Assembly: GCA_023666905.1 (NCBI GenBank)
Contig: JAMPBC010000001.1
Coordinates: 106,137-170,136 of the forward strand
DNA: 64,000 nt
Direction: 5' to 3'
Source of the DNA: Bacteroides sp.
GTDB lineage: Bacteria; Bacteroidota; Bacteroidia; Bacteroidales; Muribaculaceae
Below are positions 36,253-44,507 of this stretch, one piece after another (positions within the stretch are counted from its first letter, which is position 1; each line of letters starts with the position of its first letter). Position numbers and translations under genes: made by a program. The notes beneath the pieces are model-generated. The model was not told the DNA's origin. It did not search any database and saw nothing but the letters and a program-made list of their open reading frames with translations.

Positions 36253-37011
36253 TTATTGTTCTAAAGGAATCTGAGGGCAACGCACGGTGATGTGGAAACA
36301 CGGCTGCTTAATTTCATACTTCACCCAACATTTTCCTTCGGCGCGCATATCCCACAGAATTTCGGCTAAAAGAGCTTTGAGTTCATCGGCTGAATGAGTG
36401 ATACGTGAATCATCAGGAACAAAGCGGGCATAAGAAATGTCCATTGTGGTTGCGAGCTGGTGCACGGAGGAGTCAACTGCATTGCGATTGACCCTGCGGA
36501 GGCGACGCACGCCCTCGGGAGTGCGCAACACGCTGGTCACCTTTATGCGATAGCGCGCGCCGCTGCGGGCGGCAAGGGAGTCGCTGAAACGGCGCCCTAT
36601 TTCGTGAAGCATGGCAGAGGCTTCAGGAATAAGGTAAGGACGGGAATAATTGAGCGGCTCCACATAGAAATCGGGGTTAGATGTCACTTTAACAAGCGGG
36701 CGGCGGGTGTTGAGATGCGAGCGGGTGTCAGTGAGGGGTTCTATGCCAATGCGTTCGGCTTCAGCCCAGTGCACATAGTTACTATCGTTGAACAATTCAT
36801 CAAGGCGTCCAAGCTTCCGGGTGTACAACTTGGTGTTCGGGTCGGGCATCTCACCGGGTTCATTATTGTAAGGCGAAACGGAATCCACCTCTAATTTAGC
36901 CACATCTTCCGGAAGTATAGGCTTGATTTTAACCACATTGGAATCATCATTGCCACATCCGGCAATAACTCCCAGGCAACACAATATGATAATGAATAAC
37001 AGGTTACGCAT
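36253..37011 (-). CDS. DUF5715-like lipoprotein, possible M15-type peptidase
   Basis: A 252-residue lipoprotein (signal ending VIAGC, with the lipid-anchor cysteine near residue 19). The C-terminal half carries SSVHQLATTMDISYARF, an H-x6-D pair like the metal-binding SxHxxGxAxD motif of M15 (VanY/D-Ala-D-Ala) peptidases, followed by CFHITVR, which could supply the third ligand. It may trim peptidoglycan peptides. The glycine and alanine of the classic motif are not conserved, so enzyme activity is unproven. It seems to be the first gene of the DUF5715-asmA-HAD-aroB operon. Confidence 0.72.
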   Translation of the reverse strand: MRNLLFIIILCCLGVIAGCGNDDSNVVKIKPILPEDVAKLEVDSVSPYNNEPGEMPDPNTKLYTRKLGRLDELFNDSNYVHWAEAERIGIEPLTDTRSHLNTRRPLVKVTSNPDFYVEPLNYSRPYLIPEASAMLHEIGRRFSDSLAARSGARYRIKVTSVLRTPEGVRRLRRVNRNAVDSSVHQLATTMDISYARFVPDDSRITHSADELKALLAEILWDMRAEGKCWVKYEIKQPCFHITVRCPQIPLEQ

Positions 37012-37123
37012 TGAACAAGCTGAAATATGGGAGTGTAAAGTTACTGTTTTTCCCTTTGACAGGCAAGCGGAAGAGTAAGATTTCCTTTTTCAAAATGTGG
37101 CGAACAAATGTAGCGATAATAGT

Positions 37124-37151
37124 CGAGGGGCACCCTTTCGGGCACCCCTCG
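37124..37151 (-). terminator. Hairpin with GAAA tetraloop after the MFS gene
   Basis: Read as minus-strand RNA, two 12-base arms pair fully (two G-U wobbles) around a GAAA tetraloop. On the plus strand the same positions are C-A mismatches, so the structure belongs to the minus-strand transcript. A second hairpin (37164-37198, arms CCATTC/GAATGG and GGCAT/ATGCC) lies between it and the stop of the MFS gene. A long T-run is absent. Confidence 0.5.
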
Positions 37152-37216
37152 CCGGTTCGTGTTCCATTCACGGACGGCATTTCTATGCCGGCGAATGGAA
37201 GTGTATGGGTTGTTTA

Positions 37217-38554
37217 TCAGTCTTCTAATTTAACGCCTTCTTCAACCTCATGTTCAATAACTTTGGCAGAAGCGTCGCGACGGGTAACCTTTGAGCCAAT
37301 CACGGCATAGTAAAGGAGATATGCAACGGCAATGAAAAGCACCCAGTAGCTTGCCATGTAGTTGGAAGCATCGGCCACGGCACCCTGGATAAGAGGAAGA
37401 ATACCGCCACCGCAAACCATTACCATGAAGAAACCGGAGGCAACGGCAGTGTACTTGCCAAGACCTTCGGCAGCAAGGTTGAAGATACCACCCCACATAA
37501 CCGAGGTGCAAAGGCCGCAGAGAACAAGGAGAAGAATGTTCAACGGAGCCTGTACGTTAATAATGGGCACGTTAATCATTGTGGGCTCCATGAGGATGGC
37601 TCCGGTTATAAGAGCAAGGGCAACGGCTGAAACAATGGTGAGCATGGCCTTGCTTGAAACCACACCGGCAATTGTGCCGCCAACCAAACGGCCAACAAGC
37701 ATCAGGAACCAGTAGGCACCGACAATAGAACCGGCCACAGCGGCATCCATGGCCAAACCGCCGTTTTCAAGGGGAGAGGTCATGTAAAGGTTGGCCATGT
37801 TGGGGATACCTACCTCAATACCTACATAGAGGAAAATGGCAACGACACCGCCAACATAGTGGCGGAATTTAAGAGCACCGGCAAGAGTGGGCTGTTCAGT
37901 GCGTTTGCCACCGCGCTTGAGGTCCTCAAGGATAGGCTCGGGAAGCTTGGAAAGAAGCAGAACAACGAAAGCCAACAGGAAGATGCCGAACGCAATGTAA
38001 AGAGCGGGACGGGCATCGATGAGGGTTACATTCTGAAGGTTGGAACCCATGAGGTAGCCAACGAGCACAGGGCAAATGGTGGCTGAAAGTGAGTTGAGCG
38101 AACCACCGAATTGCAGAAGCTGGTTACCGGTTTTGCCACCACCGCCAAGGGTGTTGAGCATGGGGTTAACCACGGTGTTGAGCATACACATGGAGAAACC
38201 GGCCACAAACGCGCCACAGAGATAGATGGTGATAATAGTGTCCTTTTCAGTAGCTTCAAAGAGGCTGCTGACGAACATGAGAGCCACGCCTACCATACCC
38301 ACGAGCACAGCTGCGATGGCCGAGAATTTATAACCCTTCTTCTGAAGAATCATACCGGCAGGCAGACCCATGAAGGCGTAAGCAATGAAGTTAGCGGCAT
38401 TACCCAGCTGGCTCTGGAGGTTCGACAAGCCGAGCTGTGATTTAAGGATTACCCCGAAAGGATTCTGGAAGCCTGTCACGAATGAGATCATCGCAAACAG
38501 GAAGAACATCACGATGATAGGCAGCGTGTAGTTCGGTTTTTTAGCGGAAGTCAT
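37217..38554 (-). CDS. MFS sugar transporter (FucP/GluP-like)
   Basis: A 445-residue inner-membrane protein with about 12 hydrophobic segments and FucP/glucose-galactose porter features (FVTGFQNPFGVILKSQLG, NFIAYAFMGLPAGMILQKKG, VNPMLNTLGG). It probably takes up a hexose or N-acetylhexosamine by proton symport; the exact sugar is not certain. The ATG at 38554 was chosen because a promoter lies between it and the longer frame start. Confidence 0.88.
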   Translation of the reverse strand: MTSAKKPNYTLPIIVMFFLFAMISFVTGFQNPFGVILKSQLGLSNLQSQLGNAANFIAYAFMGLPAGMILQKKGYKFSAIAAVLVGMVGVALMFVSSLFEATEKDTIITIYLCGAFVAGFSMCMLNTVVNPMLNTLGGGGKTGNQLLQFGGSLNSLSATICPVLVGYLMGSNLQNVTLIDARPALYIAFGIFLLAFVVLLLSKLPEPILEDLKRGGKRTEQPTLAGALKFRHYVGGVVAIFLYVGIEVGIPNMANLYMTSPLENGGLAMDAAVAGSIVGAYWFLMLVGRLVGGTIAGVVSSKAMLTIVSAVALALITGAILMEPTMINVPIINVQAPLNILLLVLCGLCTSVMWGGIFNLAAEGLGKYTAVASGFFMVMVCGGGILPLIQGAVADASNYMASYWVLFIAVAYLLYYAVIGSKVTRRDASAKVIEHEVEEGVKLED

Positions 38555-38633
38555 TTTAGTTATGGTATTGAAATTTAAATAATTAAAGATTGCATAACAA
38601 TTGCATGGCACAGCCTGTGGCATGCCACATTGG

Positions 38634-38667
38634 CAAAGTTAAACATTTTTTTGAGAATAACCACAAA
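38634..38667 (-). promoter_or_regulatory. Promoter of the MFS transporter gene
   Basis: On the minus strand TTTG (38667-38664), 22 bases and TAACTTTG (38641-38634) fit the Bacteroidetes consensus, giving a leader of about 75 bases. Confidence 0.65.
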
Positions 38668-38696
38668 TAAAATTTCAAATGCCGCGAATCAGCATG

Positions 38697-39575
38697 TTAA
38701 AAGGCGAACAACAAACCGGTGGAGAGCGGACGGAATCGTGGTTGGCCGGTGCCGCGGAGCACGGTGTTGGGCGAATAGCGCACATAAGCGTTTATGCCCC
38801 AGCCGAGGTGAATAATTCCAAGAAAATCGATTGTAAAACGGCGCTGCCCGATATGGTTTGTGCGGTACTCGGCATCGCGGCCGTCGGCTGTGGTCCACTT
38901 TGCCAGCATGGATCCATGGGAATTGTAGTTGAGAACAACTCCTGCGGTTATGCTGAAGCGATGTCCGTCGAGCGTGTTGAATGGCAGAATCTGCCGCCAA
39001 AGCACGGGGATGCCCATCGAGAACACCTTGAGCCGCGAGCCGTGAGGCGTCGAGCCCTCGGGGTACGGCTCGACACATACTCCACCCTCGGGGGTGCCGG
39101 CAAAACGGTGGACACCGGTGGATATGCGATAGTTACGCCAGTCAAAGCCAAAGCCTACCGACAGCTCGGAATGTTTCAATTTGTAAACAACTGCAAGCAT
39201 ATTTAGCCAGGAAATCTCCATGGATTTGCCCATTTCAATGCCAAGACCCGCGGGCTGCCCAACGGCGTTGACCCAACCTACCGAAGGACCGCTGAGAACG
39301 ACATCCCACTTCGATGAGCCGCCGGTGATGGCTTTCAACGGATTGGCCCATTGCCGCTGACGCACAGTGGCGTTTTCAAGTTTAACCGAAAAAACATCGG
39401 TAATGGTGTCGGACTCTTCGGCGCGTTGAATCCAAACGTTCATCTCCGAGGGGCTCTCGGTTACGGTTACAGAGGAGGCATTGGAAATGTTCACAAGCGT
39501 GTCGGCCTGCTGAGCAGGCATTGCATAAAGAGCTGCAGGGACAAACAACAACGATGTTATAATAGCTTTTTTCAT
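38697..39575 (-). CDS. Exported hypothetical protein, barrel-like (paralogue of the next gene)
   Basis: A 292-residue protein with a signal peptide (MKKAIITSLLFVPAALYA). It has a short polar stretch and then beta-strand-rich sequence ending in STGLLFAF, as in outer-membrane barrels. The ATG at 39575 has the purine-rich AAAGAGAAAG just before it; an ATG at 39590 is the alternative. It resembles the neighbouring 290-residue gene in length, layout and barrel motifs, so the pair probably arose by duplication. It is last in the ECF sigma operon. The function is unknown. Confidence 0.65.
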   Translation of the reverse strand: MKKAIITSLLFVPAALYAMPAQQADTLVNISNASSVTVTESPSEMNVWIQRAEESDTITDVFSVKLENATVRQRQWANPLKAITGGSSKWDVVLSGPSVGWVNAVGQPAGLGIEMGKSMEISWLNMLAVVYKLKHSELSVGFGFDWRNYRISTGVHRFAGTPEGGVCVEPYPEGSTPHGSRLKVFSMGIPVLWRQILPFNTLDGHRFSITAGVVLNYNSHGSMLAKWTTADGRDAEYRTNHIGQRRFTIDFLGIIHLGWGINAYVRYSPNTVLRGTGQPRFRPLSTGLLFAF

Positions 39576-39595
39576 ATCTTTCTCTTTCATAAAAT

Positions 39596-40468
39596 TCAAA
39601 ATCCAATTGACATGCCCACTGAGAGTGTGGAAATTTGCGGACCATAGGAACTCTTGAACATTGACACCGGCGACCAACGCACATACACTCCGCCAAAATC
39701 CAGCGTGCCGAGTGTGAATACAAAGTCGGGGGTAATTATGCGCTGATGCAGCCCTTCAACTTTTTTGGTGTAATGAACTCCGTCAAGCATATATTTCGAC
39801 TTGGCTTTGCAGGCTATGTTATAGTTCATAATAACAGAAATTTTGAATGCAAGGGAGCGGTAAATGCGCTGCCTGTAATAAACGGGCAACTGAAAATTCC
39901 ATTCGGTGAGGCTTGTGCGCACATCGGAGGCACCTTCGGGAGCCGGAAGCAGGCATAAAGAATCGCCAATGCGGTCAGCGTCCATGCCACGGCGAATCAC
40001 CATAGTTTTCACTCCAAAGCCGACTCCAAATCCCACAGCAGCTCCGGATTTACCTAAGTTATATCTGTAACCCAACATATTACCAATACCAATTTCCCAA
40101 GAAGTGCGTATGGCTTGCGGGGCATGATAGGGCAGCACGAATCCAACATAGGCGTCGGAAAAACAGCTCACTTCCGTTTTTGAAGGAGCGCTGAGGCTGT
40201 TACCCACAAACGGGAGTGAGATTGCGGGCTTGTCGGCTGCAATTGAATCGTAATTGACAACATATTCAAAATTGCGGCTCCGGGCCGCCGTATCGGAGGT
40301 TATTTCCACTTTCTTTTCCACGCCATTGTCTGTTATGACAACACTGGAAGGACGTGTGAAATGCACCACGGTGTCAGGCTCAAGGGGGGCAACAGGTGAA
40401 GCAGCCTGAGCCGAAAGTGCGGTAAGAGCAGGAAGCAGCACCGCTACAAGGGATTTCATTACTTGCAT
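39596..40468 (-). CDS. Exported hypothetical protein, barrel-like
   Basis: A 290-residue protein with a signal peptide (MKSLVAVLLPALTALSAQA after a possible MQV start). The first third is polar (RPSSVVITDNGVEKKVEI), then come glycine-rich membrane-strand segments (GYRYNLGKSGAAVGFGVGFG) and a final STLSVGMSIGF. It looks like an outer-membrane barrel and is similar to the following gene. It belongs to the ECF operon, perhaps as one of its regulated products. Confidence 0.65.
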   Translation of the reverse strand: MQVMKSLVAVLLPALTALSAQAASPVAPLEPDTVVHFTRPSSVVITDNGVEKKVEITSDTAARSRNFEYVVNYDSIAADKPAISLPFVGNSLSAPSKTEVSCFSDAYVGFVLPYHAPQAIRTSWEIGIGNMLGYRYNLGKSGAAVGFGVGFGVKTMVIRRGMDADRIGDSLCLLPAPEGASDVRTSLTEWNFQLPVYYRQRIYRSLAFKISVIMNYNIACKAKSKYMLDGVHYTKKVEGLHQRIITPDFVFTLGTLDFGGVYVRWSPVSMFKSSYGPQISTLSVGMSIGF

Positions 40469-40503
40469 ATTTCAGATGTGATTTAATTGTTTACCAAATA
40501 TTT

Positions 40504-40950
40504 TTATTTGAGCATTTTCTTGACCTGCTCTGTTGAGGCTTTTCCTTCAAGATAAAGCAAGATTATTTTGTTGTCGCCGGCAAGATGTCCGTTCAGAAAA
40601 ATGATGTAGCGGTTAACTCCGCGTGTAATCGACGGCAGGCGGTAAAGGCCGTAGTAAAGATGTCCGGCTTTATACCGCACCTCCTTGCTCACCGCTGTAC
40701 GGGCATCGGCAAGTACCATCCGTTCAAGTTCGGATGCTGTTTCGGGGTGTCCGGCAATGGAGAGCGAGTGGTAGGTGTCAAGATTGACATTACGCAACTT
40801 ATCCTTTACCACAAGAGTTTCGGTGGCACCCTTCATGTCGCGATACCGGTCGGTGAAAGCTTTGTTGATGTTCAAGCCCTTCTGGGCATGGATACTTACG
40901 GGCCATAACAAGGCCGCGAGTATGGTTATCAGTGTCAGAAAACTTTTCAT
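40504..40950 (-). CDS. Exported DUF6108-like protein
   Basis: A 148-residue protein with a signal peptide ending SIHAQ. The mature part (GLNINKAFTDRYRDMKGATE, YYGLYRLPS, IILLYLEGKAS) resembles small periplasmic proteins encoded next to ECF sigma factors in Bacteroides; I recall the DUF6108 family, but cannot confirm it. It overlaps the anti-sigma-like gene by four bases. Confidence 0.65.
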   Translation of the reverse strand: MKSFLTLITILAALLWPVSIHAQKGLNINKAFTDRYRDMKGATETLVVKDKLRNVNLDTYHSLSIAGHPETASELERMVLADARTAVSKEVRYKAGHLYYGLYRLPSITRGVNRYIIFLNGHLAGDNKIILLYLEGKASTEQVKKMLK

Positions 40951-41423
40951 AATGTGGTGTTTTCAGAATTAATGGCATTGGAAATTGCATTGAGCTCCGA
41001 GGATATTTCTCCGGAAACATCGGAAGAAGCATCGCCGAGCATTGACAAGTCTGATTCTATGATGCCCATCACAGCCTGCGAATCGTTAACGGGACGGCCG
41101 TCGACATAGGCAATACATTCCACAGTAGCCGAGGGGGAAGTGAAATGCCAGCCAACCACCGAAACAATTGCAATAACAGCAGCTGTCGAAACCGCAGCAA
41201 GCAAAGGTCTGAGGGAGCCTCGTTTTCCCGAGGCCGCGCCGGGCACAGGGCTCACGGATGCGTAGCTGAGCACGGCTCGGGCTTCAAGGGCTTCAGGCCA
41301 GTTGGCCGAGGGGTCATCCAGCAAGCGACGAAGCTCCTGCTCCTGGTCAAGAGTGGTGAGCCCTTCGAAGTAAAGATTTATAAGCCTGTTGAGGAGATGC
41401 ATATCAAACTTGTTCATAATCAT
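40947..41423 (-). CDS. Probable membrane anti-sigma factor
   Basis: A 158-residue protein with a helical N-terminal domain (MHLLNRLINLYFEGLTTLDQEQELRRLL) of the kind that binds ECF sigma factors, one membrane helix (about residues 71-93, LLAAVSTAAVIAIVSVVGWHF) and a short periplasmic tail. It overlaps the sigma factor gene by four bases, the classical arrangement for a sigma/anti-sigma pair. The zinc-binding HxxxCxxC motif of ZAS anti-sigma factors is absent. Confidence 0.75.
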   Translation of the reverse strand: MIMNKFDMHLLNRLINLYFEGLTTLDQEQELRRLLDDPSANWPEALEARAVLSYASVSPVPGAASGKRGSLRPLLAAVSTAAVIAIVSVVGWHFTSPSATVECIAYVDGRPVNDSQAVMGIIESDLSMLGDASSDVSGEISSELNAISNAINSENTTL

Positions 41424-41917
41424 TTCTGAGAGTTGGCAAAACGTTGACGGTAGGCGAGCCTTACAGCTTTTCGGGCACGGCTCAGGATAATGCGCACATT
41501 GGCCTCGGTGAGGTCTGTGCGGGCGGCTATGGCATCAATTTCATAACCATCGCGGTCACGCATCAGCAATATGCTCCGGTCGCGCTCCGAAAGGACTGAC
41601 TCAATTACCCGGTTCACCTGGTGAAACAGGTCCGATTCCTCGGTTGAGCTTTCATCGGCCGCAACATCATCGGTGAGATCATCGGCCGGATGCCGGCGAC
41701 GAAGAGCATCGATGCAGGTGTTTCGCATCGCTGTCACCACCACGGCTTCGCTTGGCCGTGATTCGGTACTCCACAGCTTCACAAAGGTGTCCTGCATGGC
41801 ATCGGAAGCATCGGATTCCGAGCCCAGCAACCGGCGTCCCGCGGCAATGAGGCGGGGGCGGAGTCGCTCAAAAAGAGCTCCCAATCCGGTGGATGATTCT
41901 TTGGGTGACTGATGCAT
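41420..41917 (-). CDS. ECF-type RNA polymerase sigma factor
   Basis: A 165-residue sigma-70-family protein of ECF size. Region 2 holds DAMQDTFVKLW (about residues 39-49). Region 4 holds the helix-turn-helix GYEIDAIAARTDLTEANVRI followed by SRARKAVR. It should direct polymerase to a small envelope-related regulon, probably including its own operon with the anti-sigma-like gene and three exported proteins. No CarA/SusC partner is present nearby, unlike the polysaccharide-linked ECF factors. Confidence 0.93.
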   Translation of the reverse strand: MHQSPKESSTGLGALFERLRPRLIAAGRRLLGSESDASDAMQDTFVKLWSTESRPSEAVVVTAMRNTCIDALRRRHPADDLTDDVAADESSTEESDLFHQVNRVIESVLSERDRSILLMRDRDGYEIDAIAARTDLTEANVRIILSRARKAVRLAYRQRFANSQK

Positions 41918-42008
41918 TTGATGAATGACTTTTCATTTACTATACGAAAACTGATGCCCGTTTGCAACAAACGAGCGAGAATTTTTTTCGCATAACGGAA
42001 TTTCCCGG

Positions 42009-43517
42009 TTAGCGCAAGCCTGAAAGAGGTATGAGCGAGGCTTTTGTCGGGTCGCAACCATCCATAATGTGGCCCACTCCGGAATAGAAAATAGTGGGGT
42101 CGCACACAGTCCAACGGCGCGAGTTGTAGTTTATGTAGTCGCCCGGAACATCATCGGTGAAAGCAACAGCGGCAGCCAGGTGGTTCGGAAAATAAATCAA
42201 AGCCACGTCAAGCCCCATCAAATCCCTTACCAGTCGCACGAAAAGGATGGCATGGTCCTCGCAATCACCGTTCTGATAATTAAGCGTCTCATCAGCAAAA
42301 TAAGCGCGGTCATAGCCCCACACATCATTGTCAGGCGCATAGGGAAATGATTCGCAGAAATCCATGAGCAGATTGGCAGCATCGCGCTGCGATTTCCCTT
42401 CCAATGCTTTTTTCAGAGTGGGGTAGATTGCTTTGCGAATCGGTTCGGAAAGTGGTGTCACTGCGTAATAAGCCCACTTTGTGCGGGAGTTGCCGGGTAA
42501 AGCCGAAGCAGGATAGCCGTTGAAAAATTCAAGCAGGTTGGCATTGCACTCATAGTCAATCTTCACCTCGGGGTAGTGTTTTACGGTGAGAGACTTGGCC
42601 GCAGTGGGGCGATTGGCGAGGCGAGGCAGCTTGTCAACGAGCATGGACAGAGGGCGCGTGCCGGGATAATCGGCGCTGACCATCTGCACCGAACCGAGCT
42701 TTGCAAAGGGATAGAACTTCACATCGCCCACCGGAAAGTATGGCTGGTCAAAAATAAGATTCTCGGTGCCGGGCATAGCATAAAGCCGGCCGGCCGGGGC
42801 GTCGAGTGCCAGCCGCGTGGTGTAGCCCGACTGATTCATGACATAGGCCGTGAAGAGAGCCTCTTCGTTCGACCCTGCACCATGCAACATAGCACCGGTT
42901 TCCCTCACCAGGCAGTAATAAGCCCAATCGCATAAATCACGGTCATCGCGCAGGCGCAGCAACGAACCTATGGTCGCATCAAGGCTCTGACGGCTTGACA
43001 GAGTCTGCCATGCTTTTCCAATGGATGCATGATCAAGACGGCCCAAGGAAATCGAGTGGTCATTAGCCACATTGACATTGAAATCGGTGCCAAAGAGTTT
43101 CACACTCCGCTCAGCAACTTGTCCGGGACGCCCCTTGTAATCAAACGGCTCGGATGGGACCGGAGCATCGGGGACGGGAGGCGGGCTAACCACATTGTCA
43201 ATTGGGAGCGGACGACTTTGAGGCATAGGTGCCGACTGCGGCAGCGGAGTCAACGGACGGGGTGCGACAGAACGGTCAATGGGCTTTTGCACGGGTGCAT
43301 CCGGCTTTGAAGGCACCCAGTTGGAATCGGCAAGAAACGTGGCATATTCGCGGTTGACTTTGTCGCGAAAAGAGGCATAATCGTTTTTTGCATCGCGCAA
43401 AAAATTATCGTATTCCTTGTGCAAATCCTTTTTAAAGTCAGCGTACGATGAGCCGGTTTGTGACTGTGCCGAACAGATAGACGCCGCACAAAGCACCAAA
43501 AGAGTGACCCGCTTCAT
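42009..43517 (-). CDS. Exported transglutaminase-like protein
   Basis: A 502-residue protein with a signal peptide (ending ICSAQSQ). A helical region of repeated Asp/Tyr/Lys (about 25-75) and a proline-rich linker (about 75-120) precede a C-terminal transglutaminase-like cysteine-protease fold. The latter shows YQNGDCEDHAILFVRL (cysteine near residue 417), NHLAAAVAF as the histidine site, and an Asp in CDPTIF. It could cleave or crosslink peptides in the periplasm or at the surface. Gene neighbours give no partner. Confidence 0.75.
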   Translation of the reverse strand: MKRVTLLVLCAASICSAQSQTGSSYADFKKDLHKEYDNFLRDAKNDYASFRDKVNREYATFLADSNWVPSKPDAPVQKPIDRSVAPRPLTPLPQSAPMPQSRPLPIDNVVSPPPVPDAPVPSEPFDYKGRPGQVAERSVKLFGTDFNVNVANDHSISLGRLDHASIGKAWQTLSSRQSLDATIGSLLRLRDDRDLCDWAYYCLVRETGAMLHGAGSNEEALFTAYVMNQSGYTTRLALDAPAGRLYAMPGTENLIFDQPYFPVGDVKFYPFAKLGSVQMVSADYPGTRPLSMLVDKLPRLANRPTAAKSLTVKHYPEVKIDYECNANLLEFFNGYPASALPGNSRTKWAYYAVTPLSEPIRKAIYPTLKKALEGKSQRDAANLLMDFCESFPYAPDNDVWGYDRAYFADETLNYQNGDCEDHAILFVRLVRDLMGLDVALIYFPNHLAAAVAFTDDVPGDYINYNSRRWTVCDPTIFYSGVGHIMDGCDPTKASLIPLSGLR

Positions 43518-43544
43518 AATGATGAATGAATTTTTAAATTTTCA

Positions 43545-43552
43545 CAAAATTA
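43545..43552 (-). promoter_or_regulatory. -7 element for the transglutaminase-like gene
   Basis: TAATTTTG on the minus strand, 27 bases before the ATG at 43517. No convincing -33 element was seen. Confidence 0.35.
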
Positions 43553-43639
43553 ACATTACAAGGTGTTTTCCGACTAATGGCCCACGTTAATAATAGTTAA
43601 GGGGGACATTGCGCATGTGACCATTCGGCAACTAATGAT

Positions 43640-43647
43640 TATTTTTG
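43640..43647 (+). promoter_or_regulatory. -7 element for the DivIC/FtsB-like gene
   Basis: TATTTTTG ends 20 bases before the ATG at 43668. It is divergent from the transglutaminase-like gene. The -33 box is not clear. Confidence 0.4.
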
Positions 43648-43667
43648 CATCCTAAACACAGAAAGCC

Positions 43668-43973
43668 ATGTCAGGAAAGCCACGCCGCACATTTCTTCAA
43701 TGGTGTCGCCGATACATTTCGGCGTCGCTCATTGTGGCCATTGGCCTGATTGTTTACATTCTGTTTTTTTCCGGCAACTCCGTTTTCGACACTTATAAAT
43801 ATGACCGCCAGATTGACGCCCTGAATCAAGCAATCCGGGAAACCGGCGACTCGCTTGACTATTACCGCACTCTGGAGCAACGCTTGAACACTGACCCTGC
43901 CGCCATGGAGCAGGTGGTGAGGGAAAATTACCGGATGCAGCGGCCTGACGAGGACGTTTATGTGGTACAATAA
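43668..43973 (+). CDS. DivIC/FtsB-like septum formation protein
   Basis: A 101-residue protein with a short cytosolic basic start, one membrane helix (about 18-36) and a coiled coil (YDRQIDALNQAIRETGDSLD) ending in RENYRMQRPDEDVYVV. This is the layout of FtsB/DivIC, which joins FtsL and FtsQ in the divisome. Bacteroidetes have this short version. Confidence 0.85.
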   Translation: MSGKPRRTFLQWCRRYISASLIVAIGLIVYILFFSGNSVFDTYKYDRQIDALNQAIRETGDSLDYYRTLEQRLNTDPAAMEQVVRENYRMQRPDEDVYVVQ

Positions 43974-44023
43974 AAACAGAGGGTGGCTAAACAACCTCAT
44001 AACAGATCATTCACCGACACACA

Positions 44024-44461
44024 ATGGATTCAATTCGTGACAATTCGTTTTTTCCACGCCAATTTTGGTTGCTGGCCGTCAACATAGGATTAGTGCTGAT
44101 TGTGGTGGCTACAGCTCTGCCGCTGTTTCAACTTCAAACCGGGCTACCCGTAAAAATTCTTTACACAGCCGGAGCGGCCATAGTGGTGCTGGCACGCATA
44201 TTCGCGCCCTCGGCCAAAGGTGCATCGCTGCGTGTGCGCCGTCTTTGCCGGCTTGAAATCTGGTCGGGCATCATTTTCTGTGCCGGAGCATTTTTCATGT
44301 GGTACAGCCCCGGCAACCGCGACTGGCTTGCATTTACTCTTGCAGGAGCCGCCTTGCAAATTTACACCTCGGTGGCCATTCCCCGGGTCGTGGCAGCTGA
44401 ATCGGCCGATAAAACATCCGAAAAACAACGTAAAAACTCATCTTATAATAAAAAACACTGA
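44024..44461 (+). CDS. Small four-helix membrane protein, unknown function
   Basis: A 145-residue protein with four hydrophobic segments (starting near FWLLAVNIGLVLIVVATALP) and a basic, polar tail (SEKQRKNSSYNKKH). No family motif was recognised. It follows the DivIC/FtsB-like gene by 50 bases and precedes coaX, and may be co-transcribed with the former. Confidence 0.7.
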   Translation: MDSIRDNSFFPRQFWLLAVNIGLVLIVVATALPLFQLQTGLPVKILYTAGAAIVVLARIFAPSAKGASLRVRRLCRLEIWSGIIFCAGAFFMWYSPGNRDWLAFTLAGAALQIYTSVAIPRVVAAESADKTSEKQRKNSSYNKKH

Positions 44462-44492
44462 TTGGTTGCAGCCTTTTTTTGGCAAGATTTAC

Positions 44493-44500
44493 TAAATTTG
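44493..44500 (+). promoter_or_regulatory. -7 element immediately before coaX
   Basis: TAAATTTG ends seven bases before the coaX ATG, so a transcript starting from it would have almost no leader. A TTG at 44466-44468 is a possible -33 box, 24 bases upstream. Confidence 0.45.
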
Positions 44501-44507
44501 CCCCGAA

